From the NCBI RefSeq assembly GCF_000513475.1, contig NC_023003.1, positions 496,001 to 560,000 on the forward strand: 64,000 bases of DNA, written 5' to 3'. This document shows positions 42,668 through 51,742 of this stretch, piece after piece; the first letter of the stretch is position 1, and every line of letters starts with the position of its first letter. The position numbers and the translations under genes are program-made. Source of the DNA: Candidatus Babela massiliensis (lineage in GTDB: Bacteria > Babelota > Babeliae > Babelales > Babelaceae). The notes under the pieces were generated by a model, which saw only the letters and a list, made by a program, of their open reading frames with translations, was not told where the DNA came from and did not search any database.

Positions 42668-44014
42668 TTAACAATTCTTTAAGAATTTTTCTGCTTCTTG
42701 TTTATATAACTCAACTTCAGGCTGGTCAAAAACATTAATATTAAATAAAGTGCCTATATAAATTGTCTCTAACATCTTAAAAACCATAAAATCTATAAGA
42801 GATTCTAAATTTTTCTCTCTTAATTCAATCGACATAAAGGGCCTTTGATCTTTTTGATAAGCAGATTTTACACCATTTAATATACTATTTTTTATGAAAG
42901 TAATCGAAAGATTCTTCTGATATAAATCACAATCAAAAAGACTACTGTCAACCTTTATATTATTGCTTTCATTTTTAAATGACAAAAAAGTAGTTGTTTT
43001 ATCACGCGGTCCTGCCAAATAAAGTTGAACAACTGAATGCAAATCTATAGTTGCTATAGAAATGGTAGGAGTAATCCCTACTTCTTTTAGATTTTTATTA
43101 TTATCAAATTTTTTTCCTAAACTTTCTCCTACTAACTGTCTATACCAACTACCTAAAAATTTTAAATCCGGAGAAAAAATAAACAGATCACTTATATTTT
43201 TATACCTATATTGATAATTAAAATAAGTAATAGAAGCACTAATTAATGCATAGTTAATATTTAGATCACAAGATAAATATCGTTTTATCGCATCTTGATG
43301 ATAAACTAAAATATCTTCTATACTACAAAAATCTTTAACAAAAAATCCTATAGGAAAAAGTCCCACAGCAGATAGTACTGAAAATCTACCTCCTACTAAT
43401 TTAGGTATTTCCAGAATATTATAATTTTCTTTTTTAGAAATATTATATAATAAAGAATCTTTATCAGTAGTAACAAAAATGTAATCTTGATAATTAGATT
43501 TATATTTTTTTATCAAATCAATAAATATATACGCATTTATTGAAGTCTCTATGGTTTTACCTGATTTACTTACTATGTTAATCAGTACGTTATAGCCAGA
43601 CTTTAACTCTCTTTCCACTATAAAAATTAAATCTGAAAGATAATAGTCATCTATAGTATCAGCACAATAAAATAAAGTTCTGTTTAAATCTTGAGAATCT
43701 AAAATATTTTTTAAGTTATATAAATTACCAAAAATAGAATTAAATAAACCTAAAGTTCCTAAATTAGATCCTCCTATACCTATTAATAAAAAAATTCTAG
43801 GTTTTAGATTTTTAGCTTTTAATATCATTTGATTAACTTCGCGCACTAAGTTAAAATCATTTGCTAAATTTAGAAAAGCATATTTAGTATTATAACCAAA
43901 TTTAAGCTCTTTTTTTATGTCATCAATATGATTCATTAAGTAATTACAAACTTGTTTTATTTGTTTATCATTAATAAGTACAGTATCTTTATAATCAAAA
44001 TATAAATTGCTCAT
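42668..44014 (-). CDS. pgi: Glucose-6-phosphate isomerase
   Basis: The enzyme interconverts glucose-6-phosphate and fructose-6-phosphate in glycolysis. The 448-residue length is the small bacterial type. LLIGIGGSNLGTLGLF binds the phosphate, INIVSKSGKTIETSIN is the SIS-domain signature, GGRFSVLSAVGLFPIGF is the family PGI_1 box, and the Lys near GVKSAYQKDQRP is in the expected place. No other glycolytic gene is near. A 290-base AT-rich spacer lies upstream. Confidence 0.95.
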   Translation of the reverse strand: MSNLYFDYKDTVLINDKQIKQVCNYLMNHIDDIKKELKFGYNTKYAFLNLANDFNLVREVNQMILKAKNLKPRIFLLIGIGGSNLGTLGLFNSIFGNLYNLKNILDSQDLNRTLFYCADTIDDYYLSDLIFIVERELKSGYNVLINIVSKSGKTIETSINAYIFIDLIKKYKSNYQDYIFVTTDKDSLLYNISKKENYNILEIPKLVGGRFSVLSAVGLFPIGFFVKDFCSIEDILVYHQDAIKRYLSCDLNINYALISASITYFNYQYRYKNISDLFIFSPDLKFLGSWYRQLVGESLGKKFDNNKNLKEVGITPTISIATIDLHSVVQLYLAGPRDKTTTFLSFKNESNNIKVDSSLFDCDLYQKNLSITFIKNSILNGVKSAYQKDQRPFMSIELREKNLESLIDFMVFKMLETIYIGTLFNINVFDQPEVELYKQEAEKFLKNC

Positions 44015-44307
44015 AATAAATATTACTTCACCAGGTTTATAAAAATCATATTTTATGTATTATACAAATTTTTTAAACTTATGATAATGTAGTATCAATA
44101 TTTATCTAGAATCAAAATTAACTCATTAATTAAATATATTAAATTATTTACACCAATATAATAATTTATGTAATGATTTTATTATATTAAACAGCAGCAA
44201 ATCAAAATATAAATAATATGAGACTCGAATATGCACCATTTGAGATTTTTTAAAAAATCTATATACTTAAATAAGACTAGTTTTAATTTTTAACTTTAAG
44301 GAGTCAT

Positions 44308-44679
44308 ATGAATATAAAGAACTTACTTTTCACAATGTCTATAATATCTTTAGGTACTATATTAACTACCAGTGCAGTAGTCCAACAATTCTGTCAAGAT
44401 GCACTAAGTGGCAAAAGTGTAATAAAATTTTACGCTACATGGTGTCCACCTTGCCAAAGACTTAAGCCTATAATAGAAGAAGTATCTAATGATTATGCAA
44501 ATTCAGTAAAATTTTTTGAAGTAAATATAGATGAAGCAAATCATTTGGCACAAAAATATAATGTAAGATCCTTACCAACTGTAGTATTTTTAGAAAATGG
44601 CTCAGAAAAGGGTAGAATAATTGGAGCAACTACCAAACTGGCACTAAAGAACAAAATCAGTCAATATTTAAAAGTTTAA
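44308..44679 (+). CDS. Exported thioredoxin-like protein (CPPC)
   Basis: A 123-residue protein with a signal segment (MSIISLGTILTTSA) and one thioredoxin domain. The active site is FYATWCPPCQRLKP (C46, C49), and the cis-proline lies in VRSLPTVVFLENG. The CPPC pair differs from the CGPC of cytoplasmic thioredoxin and is common in exported reductases. A role in folding disulfide proteins outside the cytoplasm is likely. AAGGAG precedes the ATG and a terminator follows. Two more exported thioredoxin-like proteins occur in the window. Confidence 0.92.
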   Translation: MNIKNLLFTMSIISLGTILTTSAVVQQFCQDALSGKSVIKFYATWCPPCQRLKPIIEEVSNDYANSVKFFEVNIDEANHLAQKYNVRSLPTVVFLENGSEKGRIIGATTKLALKNKISQYLKV

Positions 44680-44700
44680 ATAAATTCAAAATCAATAAAA

Positions 44701-44730
44701 AAAGATCGGCATTCGCCGGTCTTTTTTTAC
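44701..44730 (+). terminator. Terminator after the CPPC thioredoxin gene
   Basis: AAAGATCGGC at 44701-44710 pairs with GCCGGTCTTT at 44715-44724 (one G-U pair), followed by T. Confidence 0.9.
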
Positions 44731-44900
44731 TTAAGTAGTACCTAATTTGTCAAAAAATTAGTCTTAATATCTCATGAAATCTTAAATCCATTCCAATAAT
44801 AATATTGCAAATATTAAATAAAATAATTTATTATTATTAATATAGGTATCTAAAAAAAATCAATTTTTTGAATTTTTATTAAAGTTTGTTGGATAAAAGC

Positions 44901-45365
44901 ATGAAAAAATTAATAATAAAAGTTTTACTACTTTTTGTCTCAATCTCTACTAATATATTTATGATTAACAGCACCCCACTAACAACCAATATAGCAAGAA
45001 AAATGAATTTCTATAATATGAAAAATGACTTAAGATTAAAAGCAACACAAAGATTAAATCAAGTAGAAGATCAATTAAATATAGTAATTCAAGAGCTTAG
45101 AAATAAAAAAAGATATAGAGCAGCGGATGTAATGGAAGAAGAATTTAGTAGAATAGCTGATATATATTCTCAAGAAATAGATGCAGTTTTTAACCATATA
45201 GATAGACGAATGGTCGTAGGCGGCCATAGATTAGATGATGTTAATGCACCTGTAGAAGAAAAAATAAAATTTGTACAAGGCGTACGCGCTGAAGCTTTAG
45301 TTGAATTGGGAAGAATAATAAACAAGAGATTAAGCCATACATTAAGATGGATGTATAGCTACTAA
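44901..45365 (+). CDS. Small exported basic helical protein
   Basis: I use ATG 44901 because the longer frame begins at TTG codons; GGAT precedes it weakly. The 154-residue product has a signal peptide (LIIKVLLLFVSISTNIFM). The mature part is helical and basic (RLKATQRLNQVEDQLNIVIQ), probably coiled coil, with RRMVVGGHRLDDVNAPVEEK as a hinge-like segment. It has no cysteine. No family is recognised. It lies 110-150 bases before the first KGG-like gene and may be an independent unit. Confidence 0.6.
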   Translation: MKKLIIKVLLLFVSISTNIFMINSTPLTTNIARKMNFYNMKNDLRLKATQRLNQVEDQLNIVIQELRNKKRYRAADVMEEEFSRIADIYSQEIDAVFNHIDRRMVVGGHRLDDVNAPVEEKIKFVQGVRAEALVELGRIINKRLSHTLRWMYSY

Positions 45366-45374
45366 CAATAATTA

Positions 45375-45404
45375 TTGACTTTTTGAAACTTTTTGTAATA
45401 TTAT
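45375..45404 (+). promoter_or_regulatory. Probable promoter of the first KGG-like gene
   Basis: TTGACT followed by 18 bases and TATTAT (or 15 bases and TAATAT). A closely similar TTGACTTT box stands before the second KGG-like gene. Confidence 0.55.
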
Positions 45405-45513
45405 TATATTAAAACAGTAGTTATTGAAAGCGCAACTTGATTGCAAATAGAAAACTTTAGATAAAGTTATAAAAAATTAAAAAGAATTTTTTACAATAAA
45501 AGGAGGAAGTAAA

Positions 45514-45783
45514 ATGACAACCAATAGAAAAAACAAATCTACAAGTAATAACTTAAACGAAAATAACAATCAACGTTCACAGAACGCTAGTTCACAATCA
45601 AATAACACAAATCGTTCTCAAAGTTCTTCTAAATCTACTGGAACAAGAGGCGGAAGCCATGAGCAACACGTAAAAGCAGGACATTTAGGTGGAGTGGCTC
45701 CTCATGAATGTAGAGGTAGAGAATGCAGCAAAAATGAAGGTTCCAGTTCTAATGGAAGAAATAACGGAAGAAACGAAAAATAA
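45514..45783 (+). CDS. Small Asn/Ser-rich protein with KGG-like cysteine core
   Basis: An 89-residue protein with low-complexity Asn/Ser/Arg sequence flanking a core at residues 46-71. The core reads GGSHEQHVKAGHLGG then VAPHECRGREC. It resembles the glycine/His pattern of KGG stress-protein repeats but adds CRGREC. The same core recurs in the next gene (20 of 26 residues identical). AGGAGG precedes the ATG, a strong site. No signal peptide, so it is cytoplasmic. A DNA- or RNA-binding or stress role is possible but unproved. Confidence 0.75.
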   Translation: MTTNRKNKSTSNNLNENNNQRSQNASSQSNNTNRSQSSSKSTGTRGGSHEQHVKAGHLGGVAPHECRGRECSKNEGSSSNGRNNGRNEK

Positions 45784-45826
45784 ATCAGCACCTCTAATAA
45801 ATTATAGTATTTAATATACTATATCT

Positions 45827-45865
45827 AAAAACGAGTATTAAATCTTTAATACTCGTTTTTTTTAT
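45827..45865 (+). terminator. Terminator after the first KGG-like gene
   Basis: AAAAACGAGTATTA at 45827-45840 pairs with 45847-45860, followed by TTTTATTG. Confidence 0.9.
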
Positions 45866-45962
45866 TGTTTTTTATAAAAGGATAAAGCAATAATCCCAGC
45901 TCATTTCATTACAAAATTTTTAGCACATTTATAATCTTTAAAACAAAACATATTCTAAAGTG

Positions 45963-45992
45963 TTGACTTTATAGCTAAAAATTTACTAATAT
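45963..45992 (+). promoter_or_regulatory. Probable promoter of the second KGG-like gene
   Basis: TTGACT, 18 bases, TAATAT, similar to the promoter of the first KGG-like gene. Confidence 0.55.
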
Positions 45993-46077
45993 GAAATAAA
46001 CAACATTATATTTAGTATACAAAACAAAAGTAATAAATGCTATATAATTTATTTTGATAATAAAAAAGGAGATAAAA

Positions 46078-46569
46078 ATGGTAACAAAGAAAACTACTAA
46101 TAATGCTAAATCTAAATTAAGCAGTAAATCAGCAAATAAAACCTCAAGCAAATCTCATAAAGCTACAACAAGCACAAAAGGCGGAAGTTCAGCGCAACAC
46201 GCAAAAGCGGGGCGTTTAGGTGGACTTGCTCCTCATGTATGTAGAGGTAGAGAATGTACTAAGTTAAAAGCTAATTCTAGATCAAGATCAGCAAATGCAG
46301 CTACTAAATCAACCTCTTCTTCAAAATCTACCTCAACAAAATTAACCGCTCCTAAATCTACCTCAACAAGATCTCATTCTACAGGTGCATCAACTTCATC
46401 AAGAGCAAAATCATTAAGCGCTAATTCTAGATTGAAATCTGCAAAATCTAATAATTATAGTTCTTCTCATAAATCTAAATCTGCATCATCAAAAGCTACT
46501 CCTAAAAGATCAACATCAGCAAGAGCATCTGGTAGTTCAAGCTCGAGAAAAAAAGTTAGTTATAGATAG
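46078..46569 (+). CDS. Histone-H1-like Lys/Ser-rich protein with KGG-like cysteine core
   Basis: The ATG at 46078 with AGGAG is the start; the longer frame begins at TTG. The 163-residue protein has the core GGSSAQHAKAGRLGG then LAPHVCRGREC at residues 35-60. The rest is low complexity: Lys, Ser, Thr, Arg and Ala with SKS and STK runs, much like H1-type tails. Such tails bind nucleic acid in other bacteria (for example Hc1/Hc2), so compaction of DNA is a reasonable guess, not shown. The acidic exported gene starts 8 bases after it. Confidence 0.78.
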   Translation: MVTKKTTNNAKSKLSSKSANKTSSKSHKATTSTKGGSSAQHAKAGRLGGLAPHVCRGRECTKLKANSRSRSANAATKSTSSSKSTSTKLTAPKSTSTRSHSTGASTSSRAKSLSANSRLKSAKSNNYSSSHKSKSASSKATPKRSTSARASGSSSSRKKVSYR

Positions 46570-46577
46570 AGGAAACT

Positions 46578-47060
46578 ATGAAAAAAATATTAATATTAAG
46601 TCTCATGGGCTTAAGTTTATATGCTTATAGTGAGGATATTAAAGAAGAGGCTAAAGAACTTCATAATACTTCAACTAAAGACGATAAGCTTGAGTTAACC
46701 GAACTTAATGAACTTGACAAAACAGACAAAGATACAGGTTTAGAAGGCGAAATAACAGTAGAAGAAACACCATTTTCAAAAGAGGTGACTAAAGAAGTAA
46801 GCTCAACAAAAAATTTACCTGATATTAATCAAAAAATTGTTATTGTTGAAAAAGAAAAAGAAGAAATCATACCAAAACAACAAAATAATAAAAATATAGA
46901 AGAAGAAAAAGAAGAAAAGTCATCAATTCAGCCAAATCTTAATCAATCAAATGACAAATTTGAAGAAGATTTAGAAAACCTAGAAAACTTTAATGAAGAA
47001 GAATTGCAAGCGTTTTTAGAGCGTCTGGAAAAAGAACTCAATTTTAAAGATATTGAATAA
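46578..47060 (+). CDS. Exported highly acidic protein
   Basis: A 160-residue protein with a short signal peptide (ILILSLMGLSLYAYS, cleavage near residue 18). The mature part is very rich in Glu, Asp and Lys, with runs such as EKEKEEIIPKQQ and EEEKEEKSS, and ends in a predicted helix FEEDLENLENFNEEELQAFL. No cysteine and no known domain. Overall strongly acidic, next to the strongly basic protein 8 bases upstream, with which it is co-transcribed and shares a terminator. Function unknown. Confidence 0.72.
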   Translation: MKKILILSLMGLSLYAYSEDIKEEAKELHNTSTKDDKLELTELNELDKTDKDTGLEGEITVEETPFSKEVTKEVSSTKNLPDINQKIVIVEKEKEEIIPKQQNNKNIEEEKEEKSSIQPNLNQSNDKFEEDLENLENFNEEELQAFLERLEKELNFKDIE

Positions 47061-47079
47061 ATTTCAATAATATACTAAT

Positions 47080-47107
47080 AAAGCCCATAATATGGGCTTT
47101 TTATTTT
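47080..47107 (+). terminator. Terminator of the basic/acidic pair
   Basis: AAAGCCCAT at 47080-47088 pairs with ATGGGCTTT at 47092-47100, followed by TTATTTTT. Confidence 0.85.
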
Positions 47108-47304
47108 TATAATATTACCTTTAATAAATCTCCTGAAATAAACTATGAAACATCTCTTTTTAGATTTAAACAATTTTACATAAAAACTTACTAATATTTA
47201 CTTTGAATTATAAAGTTTATAATAAAAATCTTTACAAAAGACCTAAAAATATGACAAAACTTAAAATGAATTAGTTTCTAATACAATAAAAAAGGGGAGA
47301 TGTT

Positions 47305-47673
47305 ATGAAAAAACAATTAACTGGATTAATGGCATTAGCTTTATTATTTAATATAGCTCAAGCAAAAGCTAAAAGAGTAGAAGTTCAATCTCATCACGTA
47401 TCAAGCCATGAGGGCAGCGCAACAGCTAAACATTATCAAGAAGAATTATCAAAAATTCGAGCAAACATTCAAACTAAAGAAGCTCAATTAGAAAGATTAG
47501 CTCTTGAACTAAATAATTTAAAAGAAAATGAAGCTAAAACAGAAGCTTTACATCATATTGCAGAAAAGAATAGCATTAGAAGAACTTTAGAAAGTCATCC
47601 TATTGCAGATCATAGTGACCATTCTAAAGCTAAAAGAAGCAATTTAGAGTATGCTTATAATCAAGAAAATTAA
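47305..47673 (+). CDS. Exported His-rich coiled-coil protein
   Basis: A 122-residue protein with a clear signal peptide (LTGLMALALLFNIAQA). After it comes a His/Ser-rich segment (SHHVSSHEGS), a coiled coil (ELSKIRANIQTKEAQLERLA) and a second His-rich stretch (SHPIADHSDHSK). Ten or so histidines could bind metal, which is speculation. No Cys. A strong AGGGGAG site lies before the ATG. A shared bidirectional terminator follows; nrdB converges on it. Confidence 0.7.
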   Translation: MKKQLTGLMALALLFNIAQAKAKRVEVQSHHVSSHEGSATAKHYQEELSKIRANIQTKEAQLERLALELNNLKENEAKTEALHHIAEKNSIRRTLESHPIADHSDHSKAKRSNLEYAYNQEN

Positions 47674-47678
47674 TTAAA

Positions 47679-47706
47679 AAAAAGACACCCATTTGGGTGT
47701 CTTTTT
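47679..47706. terminator. Bidirectional terminator between a coiled-coil gene and nrdB
   Basis: AAAAAGACACCC at 47679-47690 pairs with GGGTGTCTTTTT at 47695-47706, with T runs in both directions. The nrdB stop codon lies in the stem. Confidence 0.9.
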
Positions 47707-48721
47707 AATCTTGCCATTCAAGCATTCCGCCAACTTGGTATTCGGTAACTCTCGTTTCAAAAAAGTTTTTCTTCTTTCTCAAATCTGTAGATTCTGATAG
47801 CCACAAAAACGGATTCTCTTTATTATATATTTTTGTTAGACCTATTCGCTCAAGTCTTCTATCTGCAACATATTCTACATAATTAGAAAACTGTTGAGCA
47901 TTTATACCTAATAATCCTTTAGGACAAGCATCATGAGCATACTGTTGCTCCAATTTTACAGCTTTTTTTATAAGCTCTGTAATTTCTGATTTAAAATCGT
48001 TAGTCCATACTTCAGGATTTTCAGCAATTATAGTATTAATCAAATCACAACCAAATGCTAAATGAATACTTTCATCACGCATAATGTATTCAAATTGCTG
48101 TCCAATTCCCACCATTTTATTCTGTCTTTTAAGCGCAAGCATCATTGCAAAACCAGCATAAAAGAATATACCTTCCATAATTACATAATAACCAATAAGA
48201 TCATGAATAAATGATTTTATGTTTTCAGATCCTTTAGTAGAAAAATTAGGATCAAATATAGAAGAAGTCAATTGTACTACAAATTCATCCTTTTCTTTAA
48301 TAGAAGGAATAGTTAAGTACATAGTATAAATTTCTTCAGGATCAAGGCCTAATGAATCGCAGCAATAAATAAAAGTATCAGTATGAACTGCTTCTTCAAA
48401 AGCTTGTCTTAATAAATACTGTCTGCATTCAGGGTTAGTAACATTTTTATAAACTGCAAGAACTAAATTATTTGCAGTTAAAGATTCAGCTGTTGCAAAG
48501 AATCCAAGGTTCCATAATATTAATCTACGCTCTTCTTTACTTAAAGCAGTAGTAGATTTCCACTGCTCAATATCCTGCTGCATAGGAATTTCTTCAGGGG
48601 TCCAATTATTTGCTATTCCGTTTTTGTAATGTTCTCTGGCCCAAGTATATGTCATAGGTAATATTTTATTTGGATCCATAGTAGAATCATTATTAATAAG
48701 GCGCTTAAGAGTCTTTGTCAT
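47705..48721 (-). CDS. nrdB: Ribonucleotide reductase beta subunit, class Ic (Phe in place of radical Tyr)
   Basis: The 338-residue subunit holds the metal centre that starts ribonucleotide reduction. The start ATG at 48721 has GGAG upstream; the longer frame does not. Metal ligands are visible as E79 (FFATAES), E110 and H113 (FEEAVHTDTF), and DESIHLAFG. At the place of the usual radical tyrosine there is Phe117, and the first ligand is Glu rather than Asp. Both are features of the Chlamydia class Ic enzyme with a Mn/Fe centre. It forms an operon with nrdA (25 bases apart). Confidence 0.93.
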   Translation of the reverse strand: MTKTLKRLINNDSTMDPNKILPMTYTWAREHYKNGIANNWTPEEIPMQQDIEQWKSTTALSKEERRLILWNLGFFATAESLTANNLVLAVYKNVTNPECRQYLLRQAFEEAVHTDTFIYCCDSLGLDPEEIYTMYLTIPSIKEKDEFVVQLTSSIFDPNFSTKGSENIKSFIHDLIGYYVIMEGIFFYAGFAMMLALKRQNKMVGIGQQFEYIMRDESIHLAFGCDLINTIIAENPEVWTNDFKSEITELIKKAVKLEQQYAHDACPKGLLGINAQQFSNYVEYVADRRLERIGLTKIYNKENPFLWLSESTDLRKKKNFFETRVTEYQVGGMLEWQD

Positions 48722-48746
48722 AAATTTCTCCAGAATAAAAATTAAA

Positions 48747-51242
48747 CTATTGGCAAGATTCACAATCTTGATTTACACCTATATTGCATACCTTTGATTT
48801 TTTAGAAAATTCAGTATCAGTAGAACTATCAATTGGATCAACATTTCTTTTTTGAGTAAATCCATAAGTTGTATCTAGAGTAGATTTTTCTATCTGACTA
48901 GCACCTAAAGTTCTTAAGTAATAATTAGTTTTTATGCCCATTTTCCAGGACTTAAAGTAAATATCACTTAATTTGCTTCCTGATACACCCTTTAAAAAAG
49001 TATTTAAAGATTGAGATTGATCTATCCATTTTGATCTAACAGCTGCTAGTTCTATTAACCATTCAGGATCTATATCAAAAGCAGTTTTATATTTTTCTTT
49101 TAAGTAACTAGGAATCTCTTCTATTAAAGATAAATTTCCATCATAAAACTTAATTTTATCAAGTATATTCTTAGACCATAAGTTACGTGATTTAAGATCA
49201 TTTACAAGATATTTATTGACTATGGTAAATTCACCAGTCACATTGGATTCAACATATATATTTTCATATATAGGCTCTATACATGGATAGCATCCTGTAA
49301 TAGTAGATATCGTTGCTGTTGGAGCTACCGCCATAAGATTAGAATTTCTCATTCCATAAAGTTTAACTCTATCTTTTAATGAACGCCAATCAAGACGTGA
49401 CTCTCTTGATACTTCTATCTTTGACGAACGCTCACGTTCTAGAAGGTCTAAAGTATCTAAAGGAAATATACCTCTTTCCCATTTAGAACCTTTAAAAGAA
49501 GCATAAGCTCCTCTTTCTTGAGCAAGCAAACATGAAGTTTCTATTGCAAAATAAGATATTTTTTCCATTAATAAATCACAAAACTCTTTAGCTTGTTGAG
49601 ACGCAAAAGGAATATCTAATTTAAATAAAGCATCTTGAAGCCCCATAACACCTAGCCCTACAGGCCTATGGCGCATGTTAGATTGTTTTGCTTCTGGAGT
49701 TGGATAAAAGTTTAAATCAATAACATTATCAAGCATTCTAATTGCAGTTCTAATAGTTGCTTCTAAAGAAGTATAATCAAATTCTCCATTAACAACATGC
49801 TGAGATAGATTAATAGATCCCAAGTTACATACTGCGGTCTCATCTTCTGCAGTATTTAACGTTATTTCAGTACATAAGTTCGAACTATTAACCACACCAA
49901 CATGATCTTGTGGTGATCTAATATTTGAAGGATCTTTAAACGTAATCCATGGATGTCCTGTTTCAAACAGTCTAGTTAACATTTTACGCCATAACTGTTT
50001 TGCAGAAATTACTTTATAAAGCCTAATCTCACCTAATCTTGCCTTTTCTTCATAAAAAGAATATCGCTTTTCAAATGCAGCGCCATACAAACTATGTAAA
50101 TCTGGAGTTTCCTCTGGAGAAAACAAGGTCCACTCTTTATCTTCAAGAACACGTTTCATAAATAAATCAGGAATCCAATTAGCCGTATTCATGTCATGCG
50201 TTCTGCGGCGTTCATCACCAGTATTTCTTCGTAAATCAAGAAAATCTTCTATATCTATATGCCAAGTTTCTAAAAATACACAAGTACCGCCACGTCTTAT
50301 TCCACTTCGAGTAATAGCAACTACTACGTCATTTGCTATTTTTAAATAAGGAATAACACCTTGACTGGTTGCCTTAATGCTCTTAATATAAGCACCTGTA
50401 CCTCTAATGTTTGTCCAGTCACAACCTAATCCTCCTGCCCATTTAGCAAGTTGCGCATTGTCTCCCAAACATTTAAAAATATGACCTAAGTCGTCTTTTA
50501 CAGTAGTCAAAAAACAAGAGCTCAACTGTGCAATAGGAAATCCAGAATGAAATAAAGTTGGTGTTGATGGAGTATATCTTAAAGTTGATAGTAAGTTATA
50601 AAACTCTAAAGCTTTGCTATTTTTATCAGATTCTTCAAGAGCAAGGCCCATTGCAATACGCATCCAAAAAGATTGAGGCATTTCAAGTCTGCGATTATTT
50701 ATCTTAAATAAATAACGTTCATAAAGAGTGTTTAAGCCCATATAGCCAAAAAGTTTATCTCTATCAATAGATAAATGATTAGATAAATATTCTAAATCAT
50801 ACTGAAGCATTCTTTTATCAAAAAGACCATTTTTGACACCAGTTGTTATACTATTTATAAAACTCTCTCTATAATGACGAAGTTTATCATCATCCGCTAC
50901 AGAAAAGCTCCTGGTTTCTTTAAATAATCTTTGGTGCAATAATCGAGAAGCAACTATATCATAAGCTGGATCTTGTTCAATAAAAACAATAGTTGATAAA
51001 ATTAGAGCTTTTTCTAATTCCTGAGTACTTATTCCATCATAAATATTCTTTAATACTTCTTTAATTAAGTTATCAACAGAAATTTCTTTCTCATAACCTT
51101 TGATAACACGCTCAAAAGTAGCATTAAGCTTTTTGTAATCTAATGGCACATGTTGCCCATTACGCTTTACAACACTATAAATCAAAGGCTCTCTCATATC
51201 CTTTGCAAGTGCATCTCTAATGCTCATATTTTTTGATTCCAT
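48747..51242 (-). CDS. nrdA: Ribonucleoside-diphosphate reductase alpha subunit
   Basis: The 831-residue catalytic subunit turns ribonucleoside diphosphates into deoxy forms. An ATP-cone allosteric domain occupies about residues 20-110. PTLFHSGFPIAQLSSCFLTT supplies the first active-site Cys, SNLCTEITL the radical Cys and AVCNLGSINLS its partner. The tail ends CESCQ with the two cysteines that pass electrons from thioredoxin. A GAGG site precedes the ATG. It lies before nrdB on the same strand. The pair is the only ribonucleotide reductase in this window. Confidence 0.96.
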   Translation of the reverse strand: MESKNMSIRDALAKDMREPLIYSVVKRNGQHVPLDYKKLNATFERVIKGYEKEISVDNLIKEVLKNIYDGISTQELEKALILSTIVFIEQDPAYDIVASRLLHQRLFKETRSFSVADDDKLRHYRESFINSITTGVKNGLFDKRMLQYDLEYLSNHLSIDRDKLFGYMGLNTLYERYLFKINNRRLEMPQSFWMRIAMGLALEESDKNSKALEFYNLLSTLRYTPSTPTLFHSGFPIAQLSSCFLTTVKDDLGHIFKCLGDNAQLAKWAGGLGCDWTNIRGTGAYIKSIKATSQGVIPYLKIANDVVVAITRSGIRRGGTCVFLETWHIDIEDFLDLRRNTGDERRRTHDMNTANWIPDLFMKRVLEDKEWTLFSPEETPDLHSLYGAAFEKRYSFYEEKARLGEIRLYKVISAKQLWRKMLTRLFETGHPWITFKDPSNIRSPQDHVGVVNSSNLCTEITLNTAEDETAVCNLGSINLSQHVVNGEFDYTSLEATIRTAIRMLDNVIDLNFYPTPEAKQSNMRHRPVGLGVMGLQDALFKLDIPFASQQAKEFCDLLMEKISYFAIETSCLLAQERGAYASFKGSKWERGIFPLDTLDLLERERSSKIEVSRESRLDWRSLKDRVKLYGMRNSNLMAVAPTATISTITGCYPCIEPIYENIYVESNVTGEFTIVNKYLVNDLKSRNLWSKNILDKIKFYDGNLSLIEEIPSYLKEKYKTAFDIDPEWLIELAAVRSKWIDQSQSLNTFLKGVSGSKLSDIYFKSWKMGIKTNYYLRTLGASQIEKSTLDTTYGFTQKRNVDPIDSSTDTEFSKKSKVCNIGVNQDCESCQ

Positions 51243-51674
51243 AACAACCTCAAATCCTTAACACAGGGCATATTATTAAATTTTTCTTATTTAGTTATAG
51301 TTTATATTATGCTAAAATATTTTTATTAAAAACCTAATTAAAGATCCCCTTTTTAATTTATAAGAACAATTTTTTAATTAAAAATTTTTTTAATTATTTT
51401 TTACAAATTGAAATCTTTGTAATATTGAGCATTTAGCAAATACATTAATAATTTACCAATTAACCCGTTTATAATCAACAAAAATTATAAAAAACAAAAA
51501 CAAAAGAACATTCTTAATTTTTTAATAGAGTAATATATTTTTATAATTCTAACATAAATTAAAATAAATATTGTATATATGTTCTATAGACAATACATAT
51601 CAGATTAATAGAGAAAATATCTTCAAATATTTATAGAAAAATTGAAAATTTTAATTACTTTAAAAAACTACCTA
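51243..51674. other. AT-rich intergenic region upstream of nrdA
   Basis: About 430 bases between nrdA and the tandem exported-gene cluster, very AT-rich with runs of A and T. No open frame or stable hairpin of note. It must contain the nrdA promoter (minus strand), but I cannot pick a single clear one; no NrdR box pair was recognised. Confidence 0.4.
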
Positions 51675-51702
51675 TTGCAATTAATTAAAAAATGTTTATA
51701 AT
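51675..51702 (+). promoter_or_regulatory. Promoter of tandem gene 1
   Basis: TTGCAA, 16 bases, TATAAT. The same layout occurs at 52307 and 52605. Confidence 0.7.
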
Positions 51703-51742
51703 AGAAAATAGAAGCATTTATTTTTAATATATAGGAGATTAT

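Noticed and set aside
45514-47060. Toxin-antitoxin pair (basic and acidic neighbours)
   Set aside because: The acidic protein has a signal peptide and no antitoxin DNA-binding motif; the basic one has no toxin fold pattern.
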